Shown: piece by piece, positions 1-7,052 of the stretch
Numbering within the stretch: the first letter of the stretch is position 1
How the letters are laid out: every line of letters begins with the position of its first letter
Assembly: GCA_937888615.1 (NCBI GenBank)
Contig: CALABZ010000369.1
Coordinates: 1-17,232, forward strand
Reading direction: 5' to 3'
DNA length: 17,232 bases
Source of the DNA: an uncultured Lentisphaeria bacterium
GTDB taxonomy: Bacteria > Verrucomicrobiota > Lentisphaeria > Victivallales > Victivallaceae
Translations under genes and position numbers: made by a program
The notes under the pieces: model-generated
Database searches by the model: none
The model's input: the letters and a program-made list of their open reading frames with translations, nothing else
Told to the model about the DNA's origin: nothing

Positions 1-1180
1 AACACAGGTCGTTGGGACGCAGGAAAATATTTTTCGCACCGGCTTTCGCCCAAGCACCAAAAAACTCGTCGTTGTTTTCGAACATCTGCGGGACCATGCC
101 GAGGATCAGATTGTCGGGGTATTCGACCTTTTCGCGCCGGGGCGGATGGCGGTAATAGGAGTAGACATAGGTGACGAGCTTGACGTCCGGGCGCAGTTTG
201 ACGGCCCTCTCCGCGACACGGTTCCAGAACCAGAGGTAGCGGTCGGTCAGGTGCGCCAGAAAATCCTCGCCGGGGCGGCGGGCGTCCAATGCCATGCATT
301 TTTCGCAATGACAGAATCCGGGGGTGCCGTCGTTCGGGCAGATGTTCCAGTATTCGGGCTTGCCGGCGGCTTCCCATTCACGGATAACCACGTCGATCAC
401 TTCTGGGTTCGACAAACAGAGTTTCTCGCGTCCGCGAAGACGCTCGGGGAGGCCACGGCGTCCGTTTTCGTCAAGGCCGAAATATTCGGGGTGCTCCTCG
501 CCGTATTTCTTCCACCAGCCGCCGAAGGCGTGTCCGTATTTGAAGTCCGAACGCTTGCCGTGGCGCATGCGGCGAAACCACAAATGATCCTGGTTCTGGC
601 GTTCATCGACTTCGGCCTCGGACAGGCGCAGTTTTTCCGGCGCGAACTTGTTTTCCGGCTGGATCAGGCGGTTTCGCCACCAATACACGCGAACCCCGGT
701 CATCAGATACGGCATGGACCAGCGGTAATCTTTCGATTCCGGCAGTTGCAGGACCTGGCGGGGTTCACAGACGATCCCCGCGTCAGTGGGGCGAATCCAT
801 TTGACGCCGAGTTCATTCTCGAGAAAAGCGTAGACCGCGCTCAAGGTTCCGCAACGGGTTCGGTCCGCCGTCAGGCTGCCGCCCCAGGCGTCATCGCCCC
901 AGAAATAAACCTTGTCGCCGCAGACCGCATAGCGGGCCCCGGTTCTCTCCAATGTCGTTTCCCCGCCGGGCGCCGGGGTTCCGACCAGGAACCGGTATCG
1001 GGCGCCCGATTGCGGGGGACCGGCAATCAGGGCGAGATGCTTCCGCATTTCCTCGCCGGCAAGTTTCTGAACCGGATCGTCCGGCCTGGCGACTTCGACA
1101 TTCACCTGGGCCAGCGGCCACTCCAGAGCCGACGCCGAAAGCATTCCGGCCAGCAGAAAGGCAATGAACGATAATTTCAC
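1..1180 (-). CDS. DUF4838 (alpha-glucuronidase-like) exported protein, 3' end cut by window
   Basis: A reading frame open from a GTG at 1178-1180 to the left edge (393 codons, no stop). The GTG follows an AAGGAG ribosome site at a 6-nt gap, so I take it as the start; no ATG-led frame explains the region. Residues 1-18 look like a Sec signal peptide (hydrophobic run, then ASA before LEW). Residues about 111-133 contain a GTLSAVYAFLENELGVKW segment typical of the GH67-like N-terminal domain, and residues 281-295 carry CPNDG followed by CHCEKC, the hallmark of DUF4838 proteins. These are predicted glycosidase-like TIM-barrel enzymes, so a role in extracellular or periplasmic breakdown of acidic or complex glycans is likely but the substrate is unknown. 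It is the third gene of the regulator-pseudopilin module, 30 nt after the pseudopilin stop. The C-terminal part is outside the window. Confidence 0.86.
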   Translation of the reverse strand, partial: MKLSFIAFLLAGMLSASALEWPLAQVNVEVARPDDPVQKLAGEEMRKHLALIAGPPQSGARYRFLVGTPAPGGETTLERTGARYAVCGDKVYFWGDDAWGGSLTADRTRCGTLSAVYAFLENELGVKWIRPTDAGIVCEPRQVLQLPESKDYRWSMPYLMTGVRVYWWRNRLIQPENKFAPEKLRLSEAEVDERQNQDHLWFRRMRHGKRSDFKYGHAFGGWWKKYGEEHPEYFGLDENGRRGLPERLRGREKLCLSNPEVIDVVIREWEAAGKPEYWNICPNDGTPGFCHCEKCMALDARRPGEDFLAHLTDRYLWFWNRVAERAVKLRPDVKLVTYVYSYYRHPPRREKVEYPDNLILGMVPQMFENNDEFFGAWAKAGAKNIFLRPNDLC

Positions 1181-1210
1181 AATGAACTCCTTGAGATTAT
1201 TAAAAGTTGA

Positions 1211-1867
1211 TTAATAGCTGTCGAACGTGATATACCACCACCCGGAGGCGGCCGGAATGTCGTGGTTTTCCATGAAAAGCTGTTCCGCATGACCATCCAG
1301 ATAGAGCATCGTCCCGGACTGCTGACCGTTGTGCCAGGGGTAGAAGCCATAGGAAGAGGGCATGGCCGGATTGTAGCTTTTGGAAACGCGATAATTGCCG
1401 TTGTGCATATAATAACCGATATTGCAGTCGCCGATGACAAATTTTTTCGATGGCTGCCTGGCTTTGATGATTTTGGGGTAATCGACCCCTTCTTCGCCAA
1501 GGCGCCAGTTGTAAGCCAGGGATTCGCCCGCGGTCGGGGTCGTGGCCGGATTGGGCTTGGAGGGACAGCCGAGATACTGATCGACGCGCACCTCTTTGTA
1601 AAGCCCGGCGTCGTATATGGAACGATACCAGCGCTGATTGGTTCCGGCGCTACCCCAGCGCGCCAGCGGCGCGTAGTCGTCGCACTGTTCGAAATACATG
1701 CCGAATATCGTGGCGAGCTGTTTGCGGTTGCTGACGCATTTGATAGTCCTGCTGCGTTCGCGGGCTTTGTTCAACGCCGGCAACAGCATGGCAGCCAGAA
1801 TGGCGATGATCGCGATCACGACCAGGAGCTCAATAAGTGTGAATTTTCGTTTTACGAGGCGTGACAT
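1211..1867 (-). CDS. Type II secretion/type IV pilin-like pseudopilin with H-Xn-DG motif
   Basis: 218 aa. Residues 1-8 are a short basic leader (two Arg, one Arg-Lys pair), then F9-T-L-I-E13 begins the hydrophobic N-terminal helix (residues about 9-33) followed by a KARERSR stretch: the class III signal of pseudopilins, with Glu at +5. The C-terminal region has a His179-X11-Asp191-Gly192 motif, a variant of the H-X9-DG 'prepilin-type processing-associated' family that is greatly expanded in Lentisphaerota and Planctomycetota. The start at 1865-1867 is preceded by GGAGGG. Its first 16 nt overlap the end of the upstream regulator, so the two are probably translationally coupled. The product should be an inner-membrane-anchored pilin-like protein with a globular domain outside; its exact role is unknown. 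Odd points: the residue before the predicted cleavage site is Lys, not Gly, and the spacing in the H-DG motif is 11, not 9. Confidence 0.9.
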   Translation of the reverse strand: MSRLVKRKFTLIELLVVIAIIAILAAMLLPALNKARERSRTIKCVSNRKQLATIFGMYFEQCDDYAPLARWGSAGTNQRWYRSIYDAGLYKEVRVDQYLGCPSKPNPATTPTAGESLAYNWRLGEEGVDYPKIIKARQPSKKFVIGDCNIGYYMHNGNYRVSKSYNPAMPSSYGFYPWHNGQQSGTMLYLDGHAEQLFMENHDIPAASGWWYITFDSY

Positions 1868-2937
1868 TTTTTCCCTCCGTTTTTAGTGGTTGTATTTCCG
1901 ATGTGAAGTGCTGCCGGGATCAGTATTTTTTCGCCCATGACCGGGGCTCCAAGATGTTCCAGTATCCATTCGATACAGCGGTGGGCGCAAGCTCGGCGGG
2001 GCAGAACCACCCGGGTAATGTCGTCGCACCCCTCTACTTCGTCGTAACCGATGATCATGGTTTGTTCCGGGATTTTGACACCGTCCCGCCGCAGACAGGA
2101 GGACAGAATGATTCCCTCGTTGCTGCCGGTACAGACGTAACCGTCAAGCAGCCGATGATTTTTCAGATGGTCGCCGATCTGCTGGACGACGTTGAAAAAC
2201 TGGCTTTCCCCGGTCAATTCCCAGATAAAATCCGGTTCGATGCTCAAACCGGAGTCACGCATGGCGCTGACGTATCCGAGCAGTTTGCGCTGAATATTGG
2301 GATTTTCGAGATTCCGCACGACCAGGCCCACCTTGCGGCAACCTTTTTCAACCAGGAAGCGGGTTGCCATATAGGTGGTCCCTACCGTGTCGGCAGTGAC
2401 CGTACTGAACGGCATGGAATCATTGGTCATATAGGCGACGAGCGGAATTTTGCAGTTGAAAAGAACTTCCGGAATATCCGCGCTGAAAGAAAAAAGAAGA
2501 ACGATACCGTCATAATCCTCGGATTTCCGCAGAAAACGGTCATAAACCGGCGATGATTCGTTCCGCCCCAGTTCGGCGAACTCAAGCTGGATGCCCAGCG
2601 CCGCCCGCTTCTCCTCAAGCCCCTGAACAAACTCCTGCCGATAGTACGAATGGGAACGCTCGTTATCGAACACTTTCTCGGCCAGAACCAAAATCCGAAC
2701 CTGCGATAGATCGGGGTGCAGGACAACCGTACCGTGACCTTGCCGGGTTTCCGCCAGACCGCGCTCCGCCAGCTCATGGTAAATCCTGTTTACAGTCTGA
2801 TAATGAAGGCCGCATTTCCGCCCCAGTGTCCGTGCTCCCGGCAGGCGGCTTCCTGGCGGAATGACGCCGTTCAGGATCATAGTCCGCAGTTTTTTCCGCA
2901 AATCCGCGGGATCATTTATGTTTTCAAGACCGTTCAT
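1852..2937 (-). CDS. Transcriptional regulator: GntR-type winged helix plus LacI-type sensor
   Basis: 361 aa cytoplasmic one-component regulator. Residues about 10-72 form a GntR winged helix-turn-helix (PPGSRLPGARTLGRKCGLHY, then TVNRIYHELAERGLAETRQG). From about residue 79 a periplasmic-binding-protein-like sensor domain follows (RILVLAEKVF, a DGIVLLFSF strand, DGYVCTGSNEG, MIIGYDEVEG), as in LacI-type repressors; such domains usually bind sugars. The start ATG at 2935-2937 is preceded by GGAG and by a promoter at 2968-2995. It heads the module with the pseudopilin and the DUF4838 enzyme, so it probably regulates itself and these two in response to a carbohydrate. The last 16 nt overlap the pseudopilin. 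It is separated from the GRE operon by a terminator-like hairpin, so it is not necessarily connected to that operon. The fold assignment is firm; the ligand is unknown. Confidence 0.92.
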   Translation of the reverse strand: MNGLENINDPADLRKKLRTMILNGVIPPGSRLPGARTLGRKCGLHYQTVNRIYHELAERGLAETRQGHGTVVLHPDLSQVRILVLAEKVFDNERSHSYYRQEFVQGLEEKRAALGIQLEFAELGRNESSPVYDRFLRKSEDYDGIVLLFSFSADIPEVLFNCKIPLVAYMTNDSMPFSTVTADTVGTTYMATRFLVEKGCRKVGLVVRNLENPNIQRKLLGYVSAMRDSGLSIEPDFIWELTGESQFFNVVQQIGDHLKNHRLLDGYVCTGSNEGIILSSCLRRDGVKIPEQTMIIGYDEVEGCDDITRVVLPRRACAHRCIEWILEHLGAPVMGEKILIPAALHIGNTTTKNGGKKCHAS

Positions 2938-2967
2938 ATTGCTCCATCGTCCGTTTGCCTATTATTG

Positions 2968-2995
2968 ATTATAAAAGAAAGAACGGATTTTGCAA
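2968..2995 (-). promoter_or_regulatory. Sigma-70-like promoter of the GntR/LacI regulator module
   Basis: On the minus strand TTGCAA (2990-2995) is followed after 16 nt by a consensus TATAAT (2968-2973), 30 nt upstream of the regulator ATG. An inverted pair TCCGTT (2950-2955) / AACGGA (2982-2987) flanks the -10 and could be an operator. Read by eye; no transcription start data. Confidence 0.6.
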
Positions 2996-3038
2996 TATGC
3001 CGATTTTGAAATTCAGTGTTTTTTCATCAATACCCGGG

Positions 3039-3075
3039 AAAAAGTGATATAATAATTATCATGGTAATATATCAC
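3039..3075 (-). terminator. AT-rich intrinsic terminator after the activase gene
   Basis: In the minus-strand transcript an 8-bp stem GTGATATA / TATATCAC (3068-3075 and 3044-3051), extendable by two more pairs past one mismatch, is followed immediately by five U (3039-3043). It begins 13 nt after the activase stop codon. It fits the end of the long GRE operon. The stem is weak because it is mostly A-T, and the same symmetric sequence could instead be an operator for the regulator downstream. Confidence 0.55.
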
Positions 3076-3088
3076 ATGGATCAACGGC

Positions 3089-3958
3089 TTATGAGAATAC
3101 GACTTTTGCCGGACATCGCCCGGCGAGGCGCTCGCGGAAAGGCTCAAGCTGTTCCCGTGAGGCGAATCCGCCGAGCGGAACCGAGGTTTTGCCCAGGCGG
3201 GTCCGCTTGGATTCACCCAACGGATGGTACGGCATCAGATTGATTTCACTCAAATGACGGAGACTGTTGGCGACTTCGGCAATGCCGTCGGCATGTTCGA
3301 ACCGGTCATTGAGCCCGGGAACAATCGGACAGCGCAGAATAGTCACCCCGCCCCGGCGGTCGATTTCCCGCAGGTTGTCGAGGATTGGCTCCAACGGTAC
3401 GCCGGTGTATTCGAGGTGGCGTTCCGGGTCGGTTTCTTTCAGGTCGTACAGGAAAATATCGACGAACGGCAGCATTTTTTCGATTTTCGCCCATTGCGCG
3501 AACCCGGAAGTATCGAGACAGTTGTGGATGTTCTCCTTTTTCGCGGCCTCCAGCAGTGCGGTGGTGAACTCCGGCTGAAACAGCGGTTCGCCCCCGGAAA
3601 CAGTCATGCCGCCGCCGGAGTTTTCATAGAAAATCCGGTCCTTGAGAACCTCGGCCAGCACGTCTTCGACCGTCATGCGGCGTCCGATGATCTCGCGCGC
3701 CCCGACGTAGCATTTTTCGGCACATTTGCCGCAACCGGTACAGAGAGCGCGGTCAAGGCCGTTCGGACAAACCGAACTGCACCAGCCGCAGCCGATGCAT
3801 TTCTCCGGCGAGAACGACAGTTCCGGCAGGGGGCTTTGCGATTCGGGGTTGTGGCACCAGACACAGCGCAGGGGGCATCCTTTCAGGAATACCGCGGTAC
3901 GAATGCCCGGTCCGTCGTTAATGGCAAACTTTTTGATATCGAAAATCATTCCGTCCAT
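3089..3958 (-). CDS. Glycyl radical enzyme activase (radical SAM, PflA-like)
   Basis: 289 aa. It uses S-adenosylmethionine and a 4Fe-4S cluster to abstract a hydrogen from the glycine of partner GREs. The radical-SAM cluster motif is C28-X3-C32-X2-C35, preceded by the DGPGIRTAVFLKG signature. An inserted two-cluster ferredoxin domain follows (C54, C57, C60, C64 and C73, C76, C79, C83), which separates the activases of dehydratase/lyase-type GREs from the short PFL activase. The SAM-contact GGE motif is at residues 122-124. The length is normal for this group. Its ATG lies one base after the GRE-E stop (TAATATG), and its ribosome site AAAGGA lies inside GRE-E codons, so it is coupled to GRE-E. 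It is the last gene of the operon and the only activase in the window, although five GREs need one. Confidence 0.95.
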   Translation of the reverse strand: MDGMIFDIKKFAINDGPGIRTAVFLKGCPLRCVWCHNPESQSPLPELSFSPEKCIGCGWCSSVCPNGLDRALCTGCGKCAEKCYVGAREIIGRRMTVEDVLAEVLKDRIFYENSGGGMTVSGGEPLFQPEFTTALLEAAKKENIHNCLDTSGFAQWAKIEKMLPFVDIFLYDLKETDPERHLEYTGVPLEPILDNLREIDRRGGVTILRCPIVPGLNDRFEHADGIAEVANSLRHLSEINLMPYHPLGESKRTRLGKTSVPLGGFASREQLEPFRERLAGRCPAKVVFS

Positions 3959-3959
3959 A

Positions 3960-5846
3960 TTAAAATCCTTTCCCGGTGCGGTCGATCAGCGCATCCTGCC
4001 ATTTACGGTCGATGGCGACAAAACGGGCGCTGAAACCGCTCACCCGCACCTGTAATGAAGTAAAACGTTCCGGTTCGGCCTGCGCCAGTTTCAATTCTTC
4101 CGGCGAGACGATATTGACATGAATATGGGTGCCTCCTTCGGCGAAATAGCCCGCGATCAACTGACGGAGTTTTTCCGCAGTGATCTCGCGCCGGGTAAAC
4201 GACAGAATGAACGGGTTGCCGCAGGCGGCCTTTTGCTGGGCGACGTGGGCGGCGGAATTCAACGCGGCCGTCGGCCTGGTGACGGTCCCCTCCGAGGGAT
4301 TGCAGCCGTAGGAACAACGTTCATCCTGCCGGCGCCCGTCCGGCGTGGGCGGAAGCGACCGTTTGATATCGGCCGCGAACCAGAAAAAGGCCGGATACGG
4401 CAGCGAACCGTCGTCGAGCGGATATTTCAGGACGGTATCGGCGATCAGCGTCGATAATTCGTGGGCCAGTTGATTGGTTTCGGTATTGTCGGTGCCGAAT
4501 CTTCCCGGCAGGTTCCGGCAATAACGGCGGAATGCCTCATCCGGGAAATCCTGTTCCAGCCGGGCCGCAAACTCTTTCAAAGTGCAAAGTTTCTCCGTGT
4601 ATACCACCTGACGGACAGTGTGTATGCTGTCCGTCAGAGTCCCGATGCCGAGGATGTTGACTCCGAAAAGATTATAGACGCCTCCCATATCGGTGACGTA
4701 GCGGTTCTTGCCGATGCAGTCCCTGACGCAGATACTTTCGAACGGGGTGGCGGAGTTCTCGCGCAATCTATTCTTGGCGGCGTTGAAACCCGGCAGGATG
4801 GCTTCCTGGTAATGGCGGCGGAAATATTCCTTGAAACCCTCCAGAAAATCGTCGTAACAAGCCGCGTCGGCAACCTGCATGTAGGCGGAAATAATCTCCG
4901 GCAGCGCGAAGCCACCGCCGACCGTGAGCGGAACGGTGTCGCCGGGCGGGCAAGCCTCGTAACAACCGACAATCGCCCAATCGTCCGCCCGGTCCGCCGG
5001 AATATCGCAATAGCGGAGGCTCCGGGCAACCGCCGGGGTATTGAAATAAGACGGCATACCGCTGCCGTCCAGCGTCAACGCCAGGGCGGCGTCCCAGACC
5101 TCTTGAGACGTACTGGAATCGACCCGCAGGGACAGCGACGGCTGCCATGTTTTCAACAGCCTCGTCGCATGAAGAATCATCAATGCCAGCGGGCCGCCGG
5201 TCAGCGTCAGGTTCTGCGATTCATCGCCCTCGCAGCACTTGATCAGAAACGCGCAAACCAGCTCGAAATCCTGTTCGGGATCGTCACTCAGATAAGACGA
5301 CAGATATTGATCAAGCCGACCGAACGACACTGCGGACGAAGCCCCCTCGACATGCAGGAAAATCTGCATAAACCAGACCATTTGCAAGGCCTCGCGCAAA
5401 TTTTCAGGGGGACGCTCCGCGAGGACTTCACAACCTTTGTGCCGGCGGATATAATGCGCGAACGCATCAAGCGTTTCCAGAAACGCCTGTTTGACCATGC
5501 CCTCCGGCATGACCTCGATCTTCCGGCGGCGGCCCGGAATACCGTCGTTCAGCATACCGGGGTAATCGACGACATTATGCCCATGGGCTCCGCCGCTGGC
5601 AAAACGTTGCGATCCTTGAAAAACGGGTTCTTCGCGAACCGGGATTTCCCGGGCGAAATTTTTCAGCAACCGCGCACGAAAAACCAGATTATGCATTCCG
5701 GCGGTTTCCTGCCGGGTATCCTCGGCGATCTTCCGATAGGCTTCTTCCAGTGCCGGATCGATCAGTTTCCGGTTGCTGAAATTGATCTTGAGCACCTGCT
5801 CAAGTTCCTGCTGCATGGCTTTGATTTTTTCAGTCAGTCGATACAT
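3960..5846 (-). CDS. Glycyl radical enzyme GRE-E (PFL/dehydratase-like, short)
   Basis: 628 aa. PFL-like domain with the predicted thiyl-forming Cys295 in VGCYEACPPG, the putative base Glu297 two residues later, a TPDGR motif at 501-505, and the C-terminal radical loop RVSGFSARF with Gly604. Cys-X-Glu is typical of GRE eliminases and decarboxylases (glycerol dehydratase, choline lyase) and absent from true pyruvate formate-lyase, so it is more likely a dehydratase or C-X lyase. It is over 100 residues shorter than those enzymes. It lies directly upstream of the activase with a one-base gap, and 47 nt after the alcohol dehydrogenase, so it is the best candidate for the cognate pair whose aldehyde product the dehydrogenase would reduce. 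The start at 5844-5846 has only a weak ribosome site (AAAGG). The aromatic residue after the radical glycine is Phe rather than the usual Tyr. Substrate unknown. Confidence 0.9.
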   Translation of the reverse strand: MYRLTEKIKAMQQELEQVLKINFSNRKLIDPALEEAYRKIAEDTRQETAGMHNLVFRARLLKNFAREIPVREEPVFQGSQRFASGGAHGHNVVDYPGMLNDGIPGRRRKIEVMPEGMVKQAFLETLDAFAHYIRRHKGCEVLAERPPENLREALQMVWFMQIFLHVEGASSAVSFGRLDQYLSSYLSDDPEQDFELVCAFLIKCCEGDESQNLTLTGGPLALMILHATRLLKTWQPSLSLRVDSSTSQEVWDAALALTLDGSGMPSYFNTPAVARSLRYCDIPADRADDWAIVGCYEACPPGDTVPLTVGGGFALPEIISAYMQVADAACYDDFLEGFKEYFRRHYQEAILPGFNAAKNRLRENSATPFESICVRDCIGKNRYVTDMGGVYNLFGVNILGIGTLTDSIHTVRQVVYTEKLCTLKEFAARLEQDFPDEAFRRYCRNLPGRFGTDNTETNQLAHELSTLIADTVLKYPLDDGSLPYPAFFWFAADIKRSLPPTPDGRRQDERCSYGCNPSEGTVTRPTAALNSAAHVAQQKAACGNPFILSFTRREITAEKLRQLIAGYFAEGGTHIHVNIVSPEELKLAQAEPERFTSLQVRVSGFSARFVAIDRKWQDALIDRTGKGF

Positions 5847-5893
5847 GATATACCTTTGAATTTCAGGTTATGCGAATCATACCAGGCGCATGG

Positions 5894-7036
5894 TCAGCGG
5901 TAGGACTCCTCCAGGATTTTCAGCGATTCGGCTCGGGTCAGCTTGACGCGGTCCAGCTCGAACAGACCCCCCATCGTATCCCAGGCGTTGTCGTTGATCG
6001 CCGGAAGGTCTTCGCGCTTGATGCCAAACGCCGACATTTTCAAATCGTCTACGCCGCAGTCACGGCGGAGTTGCTCCAGGGTCTCGCAGAAACAGCCCGT
6101 CCCGACGACCTTGGCCATCGCGGAGAAACGTTCCGGAACCAGCAGTGCAAAGTGGTTGAACCACGCCTTCGATACCATCAGCAGCGCCGCCCCGTGAGTG
6201 ACATTCGGAAACATGCCGCCAATGGCATGGGCCAGTGAATGTTCGGACGTATTGCACGAGGTCGATTCGGCCATGCCGGACAACGTATTGGCCAACGCCA
6301 CGTCGGTGCGCGCCGCGAGGTTTTTCCCGTCTTTGACGGCGGCGGGCAACGATTTCACCAACAGTTCGATACTTTTCAGACTGTAAAGCTCGCTGATCGG
6401 GGTGGCGATGGTCGCCAGATAGCACTCCGCCGCATGAAAAAATGCATCGAATCCCTGATACGCGGTCAGGTTGGGAGGCACCGTTACCATTAATTCGGGA
6501 TCGACAATAGCGATGACCGGAAAAGTGGCGTCGTAGCCGAACCCGATTTTTTCGTCGCCGTTGGTGACCACCGTCCACGGGTCGGCTTCGGTGCCGGTAC
6601 CGGCGGTGGTGGTGACGGCCACGACCGGAAGCGGCTGGTTCGGCACCGGCTGGCCCTTGCCCGTCCCGCCGAAGATATAATCCCAGTAATCGCCGGGGTT
6701 CACCGCCATCACCGCAATCGATTTGGCCGAATCAATGGGACTGCCGCCGCCGAGGCCAATGACGAAATCGCATTTTTCGTTCTTAACCATGACCGCACCG
6801 GCCATCACCTGTTCTTTGGTCGGATTGGCCTGTATGCCGTCATAAACGGCGCTTTCGACACCGTTCTTTTTCAACAGGTTTTGAACCCGGTCGAGCGTGC
6901 CGTTGGCCCGGATTGATTTGCCGGACGTGATGACGATCAACGCCTTTTTGCCGGGCAGTCCGATTTCGCCGAGCACCTGCAATTGGCCGGGCCCGAAATA
7001 GATTTTGGTCGGAATGAAATTTACGAATGACTTCAT
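5894..7036 (-). CDS. Iron-containing alcohol dehydrogenase (group III)
   Basis: 380 aa, the normal length for the FucO/DhaT/butanol-dehydrogenase superfamily. It interconverts aldehydes and alcohols with NAD(P)H. Seen: the N-terminal TKIYFGPG strand, the nucleotide-binding GGGSP at 96-100, TTTAGTGTE at 142-150, and the metal ligands expected at Asp197 and His201 (GFDAFFHAAE), His266 (EHSLAHAIGG) and His281 (THG). The start ATG has GGAGG 6 nt upstream. It sits between two GRE genes (16 nt after GRE-D, 47 nt before GRE-E), so it most likely removes the aldehyde made by a GRE dehydratase, as 1,3- or 1,2-propanediol dehydrogenases do. It shows no N-terminal extension resembling a microcompartment targeting peptide. 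Cofactor preference and substrate cannot be read from the sequence. Confidence 0.94.
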   Translation of the reverse strand: MKSFVNFIPTKIYFGPGQLQVLGEIGLPGKKALIVITSGKSIRANGTLDRVQNLLKKNGVESAVYDGIQANPTKEQVMAGAVMVKNEKCDFVIGLGGGSPIDSAKSIAVMAVNPGDYWDYIFGGTGKGQPVPNQPLPVVAVTTTAGTGTEADPWTVVTNGDEKIGFGYDATFPVIAIVDPELMVTVPPNLTAYQGFDAFFHAAECYLATIATPISELYSLKSIELLVKSLPAAVKDGKNLAARTDVALANTLSGMAESTSCNTSEHSLAHAIGGMFPNVTHGAALLMVSKAWFNHFALLVPERFSAMAKVVGTGCFCETLEQLRRDCGVDDLKMSAFGIKREDLPAINDNAWDTMGGLFELDRVKLTRAESLKILEESYR

Positions 7037-7052
7037 GATACCTCCAGTGGCG

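Noticed and set aside
146..1174. Long plus-strand open frame of 342 codons opposite the DUF4838 gene
   Set aside because: It has no recognisable domain. The minus strand reads a signal peptide and DUF4838 motifs with a proper ribosome site, so this is an antisense shadow of a GC-rich gene.
4461..5903. Plus-strand open frame of 480 codons opposite GRE-E
   Set aside because: No family motifs and low-complexity GC-driven composition; GRE-E on the other strand has clear catalytic motifs.
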